Source: an uncultured Pelagibacteraceae bacterium (lineage in GTDB: Bacteria; Pseudomonadota; Alphaproteobacteria; Pelagibacterales; Pelagibacteraceae). Taken from it: a stretch of 64,000 nucleotides of DNA. The DNA lies in assembly GCA_902517615.1 (NCBI GenBank), contig CABYCY010000003.1, positions 55,683-119,682 of the forward strand. The letters are read 5' to 3'. Positions within the stretch are counted from its first letter, which is position 1. Every line of letters starts with the position of its first letter. This document shows, piece after piece, positions 58,551 to 64,000 of the stretch. The notes beneath the pieces were generated by a model. That model was given only the letters and a program-made list of their open reading frames with translations. It did no database searches and was not told where the DNA came from. Position numbers and translations under genes: made by a program.

Positions 58551-60008
58551 GTGAATCAACCAAAAGTTAAATATTCCCTGTCAAATTGGGATTTAGTTAC
58601 TGTTAATCCAAATTATAAAACTTGGGACTGGAAAACTCTTTTTTGTTTTTGGGGAGCGAATGTACAAAGTGTAATTGGTTTCTCTTTAATTTCCTCACTT
58701 TATTTAATGTACAGTTTAAATATATTTGTAGTCTTTTTTGGAATAATATTAGGATCTTTTTTTATTTATTTGTTCTCAAATATCGTTGGAAAACCTTCCC
58801 AAAAATTTGGTTTACCATTTGCTGTATTGCTTAGATCATCATTAGGATTTAATGGTGCTAAGTTTTTTGGATTAATTAGAAGCTTAGTTGGAATTTTTTT
58901 ATTTGGTATTCAAACATACTTTTTATCTAAATTTTTAGTGTATTTGATTAGAATAATAATTTTTTCAATAGACAATTCTTTGTTACAACATGAAATATTT
59001 ATTTTTTACTATTTTGGTCTCAATATTATTGATTGGTCTGCAATACTAATTACAATTATTCTTCAAACTTTACTGTTTAGCGTTGGCATACAATATAACA
59101 AAAAAATAATTAATTTTTCAGCTATTACAGTTTATGCAGGAATGGTCATTTTTTTCTTTGTTGTTTTTTTAAGTGATGTAAAAATGACAACCGAAGCTTT
59201 TACATCAATTTTTAATCTAAACAATTTTTTAGATATCAATAATCTTGCGCCATTATTTACAGTTGCAGGAACAATATTTGCTTATTTTTCAATTTTAATA
59301 ATTAGTTTTGGTGATTTTTCAAGATATGTAAAAAATGAGAAAGAATTAAAAAAAGGTAATTTAAGTTTAATTTTAAATTTAATTATTTTTTCAATTTTAT
59401 CAGTTTTTATAGTCACGGGCTCTGATGTCTTTCTTAATCAAAAATTTTCAGATATAGATAGAATTTTCACAAATCCAACGGATATAGTTGGTAAGTTTGA
59501 CAATATACAAATAACAATACTCGTTTTATTTTTTATTATAGTTGCTTCAGCTTCTACAAATTTAGTTGCTAATTACATCCCATCTCAGTACTCGTTAATA
59601 AATTTTACTCCTTCAAAATTAAGCTTAAGAAGTGCTAGTTATTTGATTTCATTTTTTGGTTTATTAATCGCAATATTTTGGCTCACTATATTGAGTCAAA
59701 TAGGTATTTTATCATTTATTGATACCTTTGGTTCTTTTTTTGGTCCTATATTTGGGGTAATGGTGGCTGATTATTATTTAATTAAAAATCAAGAATTGAG
59801 TAATAAAGATTTATATTCAATAGATAAAGAGAGCGCTTATTATTACTCAGCTGGATGGCATTTAAAAGGTGTTTACTCTTTAATATTAGGTTTCATCTTT
59901 TCTGCTTCTACAATTTGGAACACTAATTTAATGTTCTTACAATCTTATTCATGGATTATTGGTGCATTTGTTGCTTTGATAACATACTACTTGTTGGCAA
60001 AAAAATAA
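58551..60008 (+). CDS. NCS1 family nucleobase:cation symporter-like, GTG start
   Basis: LFCFWGANVQSVIGFSLISSLY, GLPFAVLLRSSLGFNGA, GDFSRYVKN. Confidence 0.85.
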   Translation: MNQPKVKYSLSNWDLVTVNPNYKTWDWKTLFCFWGANVQSVIGFSLISSLYLMYSLNIFVVFFGIILGSFFIYLFSNIVGKPSQKFGLPFAVLLRSSLGFNGAKFFGLIRSLVGIFLFGIQTYFLSKFLVYLIRIIIFSIDNSLLQHEIFIFYYFGLNIIDWSAILITIILQTLLFSVGIQYNKKIINFSAITVYAGMVIFFFVVFLSDVKMTTEAFTSIFNLNNFLDINNLAPLFTVAGTIFAYFSILIISFGDFSRYVKNEKELKKGNLSLILNLIIFSILSVFIVTGSDVFLNQKFSDIDRIFTNPTDIVGKFDNIQITILVLFFIIVASASTNLVANYIPSQYSLINFTPSKLSLRSASYLISFFGLLIAIFWLTILSQIGILSFIDTFGSFFGPIFGVMVADYYLIKNQELSNKDLYSIDKESAYYYSAGWHLKGVYSLILGFIFSASTIWNTNLMFLQSYSWIIGAFVALITYYLLAKK

Positions 60009-60013
60009 GTCTA

Positions 60014-60760
60014 ATGCATTCATTCGATTTTAAAAATAGAACAGCTATAGTCACTGGTGGAGCTCAAGGATTTGGTTTGGACGTTGCAAAAAGATTTTTA
60101 AAGTCAGGCGCTAAAGTTTTTATATGGGATATTGATGAAAAACTTCTTAAGTCTGCAATTGATGAAGAAAAAAATCCTAATTTATTTTATAAAATTGTTG
60201 ATATTTCAAATTATCAAGATGTAGAAAAAAACGTTGCAGAAATAACTTCAAAAACAAATATTGATATTTTAATAAATAATGCTGGCATAACTGGTCCTAC
60301 AGGCCCTTTATGGGAGTATGATGTCGATATGTGGAATAAAATAGTACAGATAAATTTAGTGGGTACTTTTAACTGCTGTAGAGCGATTGTGCCAAATATG
60401 ATTAAAAATAACTACGGAAGAATTGTTAATGTTGCCTCTGTTGCAGGCAAAGATGGTAATGCAAACGCAAGTGCATATAGCTCTGGAAAAGCTGGTGCAA
60501 TTGGATTAACTAAAGCTTTAGGTAAAGAATTAGCTGATAAAAATATAGCTGTAAACGCTGTCACTCCAGCTGGTGCTAAAACTAGAATTCTAGATCAAAT
60601 GAGTAAAGAGCACGTACAAAGAATGCTGTCCAAGGTCCCAAGAGGAAGATTTCTTGAAATACATGAGTTCACCTCATTAGTTTGTTGGCTCTCTTCACAA
60701 GAGAACACTTTTTCTACAGCCGCAGTATTCGATATAAGTGGTGGTAGATCTACATATTAG
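60014..60760 (+). CDS. SDR family oxidoreductase
   Basis: TAIVTGGAQGFGLDVAKRF, NNAGITGPTGPLWEYD, YSSGKAGAIGLTKALGKELA; ORF track starts upstream inside the NCS1 gene. Confidence 0.92.
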   Translation: MHSFDFKNRTAIVTGGAQGFGLDVAKRFLKSGAKVFIWDIDEKLLKSAIDEEKNPNLFYKIVDISNYQDVEKNVAEITSKTNIDILINNAGITGPTGPLWEYDVDMWNKIVQINLVGTFNCCRAIVPNMIKNNYGRIVNVASVAGKDGNANASAYSSGKAGAIGLTKALGKELADKNIAVNAVTPAGAKTRILDQMSKEHVQRMLSKVPRGRFLEIHEFTSLVCWLSSQENTFSTAAVFDISGGRSTY

Positions 60761-60762
60761 TC

Positions 60763-60894
60763 TCAAAAATTTGAAATTATTTTTAGATCCTTATTTTGAT
60801 CTGTAATAGAATTTTTACCCATAACTGGTGCTGAAATCAGTATTGACCAATATATAAGAAGTATAAACACGGAAATTATTTTCATATTATTCAT
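60763..60894 (-). CDS. small ORF, 43 aa (MNNMKIISVFILLIYWSILISAPVMGKNSITDQNKDLKIISNF)
   Basis: Manual translation; TM/signal-like N-terminus. Confidence 0.35.
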   Translation of the reverse strand: MNNMKIISVFILLIYWSILISAPVMGKNSITDQNKDLKIISNF

Positions 60895-60974
60895 TTAGCA
60901 ATCAATCTTGTGTTTAGAATGTTTAAATTGTGACTGAATATTGAATTTACAAATAATTTATCTATAAGAAGATC

Positions 60975-61625
60975 ATGTTTAAATTTTTTTATATTTTTAT
61001 TACATCATTAATTTTTCTTAATTCTGCAATCGCTGAAAATATAAATATTTTTAAATTTACAGAACATGAGCTTTCAGAACTAGATGTTCGTAAGGTGAGA
61101 GGAGCAGATAACAAAACAGTTTATTCTGTTGGATCAAATGAGAATGGTAATTTTTTAAAAGCAGTAGCTGATAACTCTGCTTCTGGCCTTGGAAAAGAGA
61201 TTAAAATTAACCTAAACAAGACCCCATTTATAAACATAACATGGAAAATTGAAAAAGATTTACAAGGCATTAATGAGAATTCAAAAAAAGGTCATGATTT
61301 TGCAGCTAGAGTTTTTGCTATAAAAAAAACTGGGGCAACACCACTTTCAAATAGAGCAATTAATTACGTTTTTTCTAGTAATAGTACAGTTGGTCAGAGA
61401 TGGTCAAGCCCTTATACAAAAAAATCTATAGATAATGTATTAGCAACTACAAAAGAAAATCTGAATGAATGGGTAACTGTAAAAGCCAATGTTAAAGAGG
61501 ATTTTAAAAAATTTCATGATTTAGATGTGAATGAATTAGATGGTTTAGCTATAATGGCTGATACTGATAATTCAAAAATGAAATCAATTTCTTATTTTCA
61601 GAATATTTATTTTTCAGCAGATTAA
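60975..61625 (+). CDS. DUF3047-like exported protein
   Basis: Signal peptide; 'TPFINITWKIEKDLQGINENSKKGHDFAARVFAIKK...LDGLAIMADTDNS'. Confidence 0.8.
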   Translation: MFKFFYIFITSLIFLNSAIAENINIFKFTEHELSELDVRKVRGADNKTVYSVGSNENGNFLKAVADNSASGLGKEIKINLNKTPFINITWKIEKDLQGINENSKKGHDFAARVFAIKKTGATPLSNRAINYVFSSNSTVGQRWSSPYTKKSIDNVLATTKENLNEWVTVKANVKEDFKKFHDLDVNELDGLAIMADTDNSKMKSISYFQNIYFSAD

Positions 61626-61766
61626 TCACAATTTTAGATACTTTTTTAATCCAATACTTAAAAATGATAATAATATAGCTGCAATAACATCAGCGATCGG
61701 AATTGCATTTGGAAATCCGAAGTTCCATAAGATTACTCCTATTAACCAAATAATGTAAATTTTCAT
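61626..61766 (-). CDS. small membrane protein, 46 aa (MKIYIIWLIGVILWNFGFPNAIPIADVIAAILLSFLSIGLKKYLKL)
   Basis: Manual translation; two hydrophobic segments; abuts the preceding stop codon convergently. Confidence 0.5.
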   Translation of the reverse strand: MKIYIIWLIGVILWNFGFPNAIPIADVIAAILLSFLSIGLKKYLKL

Positions 61767-61823
61767 TTCTAATATTATATCTTAGTTTGTATAAAATTTT
61801 CATTTATTTGATATTATTTATTT

Positions 61824-62237
61824 ATGCATAAAAGCTTTATTCATGATGTTAAAGTATATTACGAAGATACAGATGCTGGTGGAGTTGTTTATTATGCGAA
61901 TTATTTAAAATATTTAGAAAGAGCCAGAACTGAAGCGTTATCAACGATAGGATTAAGTAACATAAAAATAAAAAATGATTTTGGAACTCTTATAATTGTT
62001 AAATCATGTAATATTGAATATAAAAAATCTGCATATTTAGAAGATAATTTACAAATTAAATCTTTTATAAGCTCTTCATCAAAAACTTCTTTTATTATGA
62101 ATCAATCAATATTTAAATATAAGGATCTGATTGTAGAAGCTCAAATTCATTTAGTATTTATTAACGAAAAATCTAAGCCAGTTAAAATTCCAGAAAAAAT
62201 CTTATCAGACTTTAAACCATATACTTCTAGTTCATAG
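61824..62237 (+). CDS. ybgC: acyl-CoA thioesterase, YbgC/4HBT family
   Basis: VYYEDTDAGGVVYYANYLKYLERARTEAL. Confidence 0.93.
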   Translation: MHKSFIHDVKVYYEDTDAGGVVYYANYLKYLERARTEALSTIGLSNIKIKNDFGTLIIVKSCNIEYKKSAYLEDNLQIKSFISSSSKTSFIMNQSIFKYKDLIVEAQIHLVFINEKSKPVKIPEKILSDFKPYTSSS

Positions 62238-62907
62238 ATATTTTTCTAGCTTTTTTAAATAAATCTACAATCATTCTTTCAGATATTAGCTTTGTATTTA
62301 CATTTCTGGGGCTAGGGTGATAACAGGCAATTAGATTTATATTTCCTGGTAGTAAATAAGATTTTCCATGAATAAATTTTATCTTTTCATTTAAACTGTA
62401 TTTTTTTTTATAAAATTTTACACAATTATCAAATGCCACCTTTCCTAATGCAATAATAGTTTTTAATTTTTTTAAATTATAAATCTCATTATCAAAATAT
62501 TTTGAACAATTACTCAACTCATCTATTCTAGGTTTATCACCTGGTGGAACACATTTTAAAATATTTGTTACATATGTTGAATTTAATTTTAGACCATCAT
62601 TTAAGTCTATTGAGGAAGCTTGGTTTGATATCTTAGCTTTAAATAAACATTTAAATAAAAAATCTCCAGATTTATCACCTGTGAAAGCTCTTCCAGTACG
62701 TGTTCCCCCATGTGCTGCTGGTGCTAATCCGATTATTAAAATTTTTGCATTTATATCACCAAAACCAGTTACTGGTTTTCCCCAGTAAATATCATTAATA
62801 TTTTTCTTCCTTTTATCTGTTGAAATTTTTTTTATAAAATTAACAAGTCTTGGACACTTTTTACATTTAAGAATTGTTTTATTTAAATTAACAATATTAA
62901 TATTCAT
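62227..62907 (-). CDS. uracil-DNA glycosylase superfamily (family 5/UdgB-like)
   Basis: KCPRLV, ILIIGLAPAAHGGTRTGRAFTGDKSGDFLF, CYHPSPRNVNT. Confidence 0.88.
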   Translation of the reverse strand: MNINIVNLNKTILKCKKCPRLVNFIKKISTDKRKKNINDIYWGKPVTGFGDINAKILIIGLAPAAHGGTRTGRAFTGDKSGDFLFKCLFKAKISNQASSIDLNDGLKLNSTYVTNILKCVPPGDKPRIDELSNCSKYFDNEIYNLKKLKTIIALGKVAFDNCVKFYKKKYSLNEKIKFIHGKSYLLPGNINLIACYHPSPRNVNTKLISERMIVDLFKKARKISMN

Positions 62908-62909
62908 AA

Positions 62910-63467
62910 ATGAAAATTTTAAATTATTTAATAATAATACTTATATGCATTAATACCTCAGTTAAAGCTGATTCAAATCAAACTTTAATTAAAGAGCTAC
63001 AAAAGGGTGGGAAATTAATTTTTATAAGACATGCTTATGCTCCCGGGGGAGGAGACCCAGATAATTTTAACATTAATGCTTGTAAAACCCAAAGAAATTT
63101 AAGTGAAAGTGGAAGAATTCAATCTAAACAAATTGGTATTTTTTTTTCAGCAAATCAAATCCCTATTGGTAAAGTTTATTCCAGCGAATGGTGCAGATGT
63201 AAAGAAACAGCAGCTCTTGCTTTTAAAAACTTTCAAACTAAAAAGTTCCTTAACTCATTTTTCAGTGCACAATTTACTCATAATAAAAAAAAACAAGTAA
63301 TTAACTTCAGGAAATTTATGGATGAGTGGGATGAAAATCAAAATTTAATTTTTATTACTCATTATGTGGTAATTTCTGAAATTCTTAATTATCCAGCTTC
63401 CTCAGGAGAAATAGTTGTATCAGATAAGAGTTTAAAAGTTATTGATACTTTAGAAATAGAATATTAA
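62910..63467 (+). CDS. histidine phosphatase family protein, exported
   Basis: LIFIRHAYAPGGGDPDNF, SSEWCRCKETA, IFITHYVVISEI. Confidence 0.85.
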   Translation: MKILNYLIIILICINTSVKADSNQTLIKELQKGGKLIFIRHAYAPGGGDPDNFNINACKTQRNLSESGRIQSKQIGIFFSANQIPIGKVYSSEWCRCKETAALAFKNFQTKKFLNSFFSAQFTHNKKKQVINFRKFMDEWDENQNLIFITHYVVISEILNYPASSGEIVVSDKSLKVIDTLEIEY

Positions 63468-63478
63468 ATTAGAATATC

Positions 63479-63610
63479 ATGTCATCTAAACGAGCTATGC
63501 GACAAGCACAAAAGCAAGCATACGCAAAGCACAGATCAAATATTACAAATAATAGGTTCAAACTTAAAAAAAAAATTTTATCAAAAAATAAAAAAGAAAA
63601 AAAAAAATAA
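63479..63610 (+). CDS. small basic protein, 43 aa (MSSKRAMRQAQKQAYAKHRSNITNNRFKLKKKILSKNKKEKKK)
   Basis: Manual translation; strongly basic. Confidence 0.45.
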   Translation: MSSKRAMRQAQKQAYAKHRSNITNNRFKLKKKILSKNKKEKKK

Positions 63611-63617
63611 TAAAAAA

Positions 63618-63791
63618 TTATTTTCTCTCATTTTTATCTGCAAAAAATAAAGCTATAATAAATATTACTGTCCATGCAAATATAGACATTGTTTTCAAAG
63701 GGGTTGTATTTGCACCCCAAACATCAAAGAATAAAGCACCTATAATTATACCAATGGCATAAATAATACTTACAATTTTAACTTTACCCAT
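63618..63791 (-). CDS. small 2-TM protein, 57 aa (MGKVKIVSIIYAIGIIIGALFFDVWGANTTPLKTMSIFAWTVIFIIALFFADKNERK)
   Basis: Manual translation; two hydrophobic helices. Confidence 0.6.
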   Translation of the reverse strand: MGKVKIVSIIYAIGIIIGALFFDVWGANTTPLKTMSIFAWTVIFIIALFFADKNERK

Positions 63792-63799
63792 TATTCACA

Positions 63800-64000
63800 T
63801 TATTCTTTGACTATGTTTTTTTTAAAAAGGGATATACCATTCTTAATTTTATGATCATAAGACTCTTTGAAACTTTGAAGCTGCCAACCCGCAAGTCTTT
63901 TTTCAATTTCATTTAAATTTTTTTTTTTCCAATCATCAGATGTATTTTCATCTTTCCAAATTTTTTTTTCTTCGTTATTTCTACCGCATCCATAGCAGTA
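63800..64000 (-). CDS. DUF1289-like protein, 5' truncated by window end
   Basis: Open to the window edge: YCYGCGRNNEEKKIWKDENTSDDWKKKNLNEIEKRL..., CxGCGR...W pattern. Confidence 0.6.
   Translation of the reverse strand, partial: YCYGCGRNNEEKKIWKDENTSDDWKKKNLNEIEKRLAGWQLQSFKESYDHKIKNGISLFKKNIVKE

Overview
AT-rich, densely packed bacterial chromosome segment. Gene content, short intergenic gaps and several diagnostic genes (DmdA, aprM/B/A, a TPP-riboswitch-linked SSS transporter) indicate a SAR11/Pelagibacter-like alphaproteobacterium. I saw no rRNA, tRNA, CRISPR, transposase or prophage. Main blocks: (i) tail of a sugar ABC importer with sugar-oxidation enzymes (1-5.4 kb); (ii) TPP riboswitch plus putative thiV (6.4-7.9 kb); (iii) ABC-2 exporter, DmdA and isocitrate lyase, with a divergent ScfR/RamB-type regulator that carries a duplicated HTH and faces a dense operator array (8.3-14.6 kb); (iv) housekeeping genes (15-23 kb); (v) two tandem ammonium transporters separated by a hairpin-rich intergenic region (23.2-26.1 kb); (vi) folate/pab and metC genes (32-37 kb); (vii) an organosulfonate/sulfite module: aprM-aprB-aprA, two uncharacterised small genes, TauE, YeiH-type exporter, suyAB and xsc (37.3-46.7 kb); (viii) an SxtJ-like/DUF5989-like/carbamoyltransferase/SGNH cassette (46.6-50 kb); (ix) GMC oxidoreductase/TerC/SDR/M23 operon opposite a TRAP transporter with an intra-operon terminator (51.5-58.5 kb). 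I also translated by eye ten small ORFs absent from the supplied ORF track (nine complete, 27-57 aa, and one cut by the window end). Best leads for something undescribed: the duplicated-HTH regulator with its ATTTACAA array and aceA-linked 53-aa ORF, the two unknown small genes following aprA, and the xsc-linked carbamoyltransferase cassette. No search was run; all family calls are from reading the sequence.
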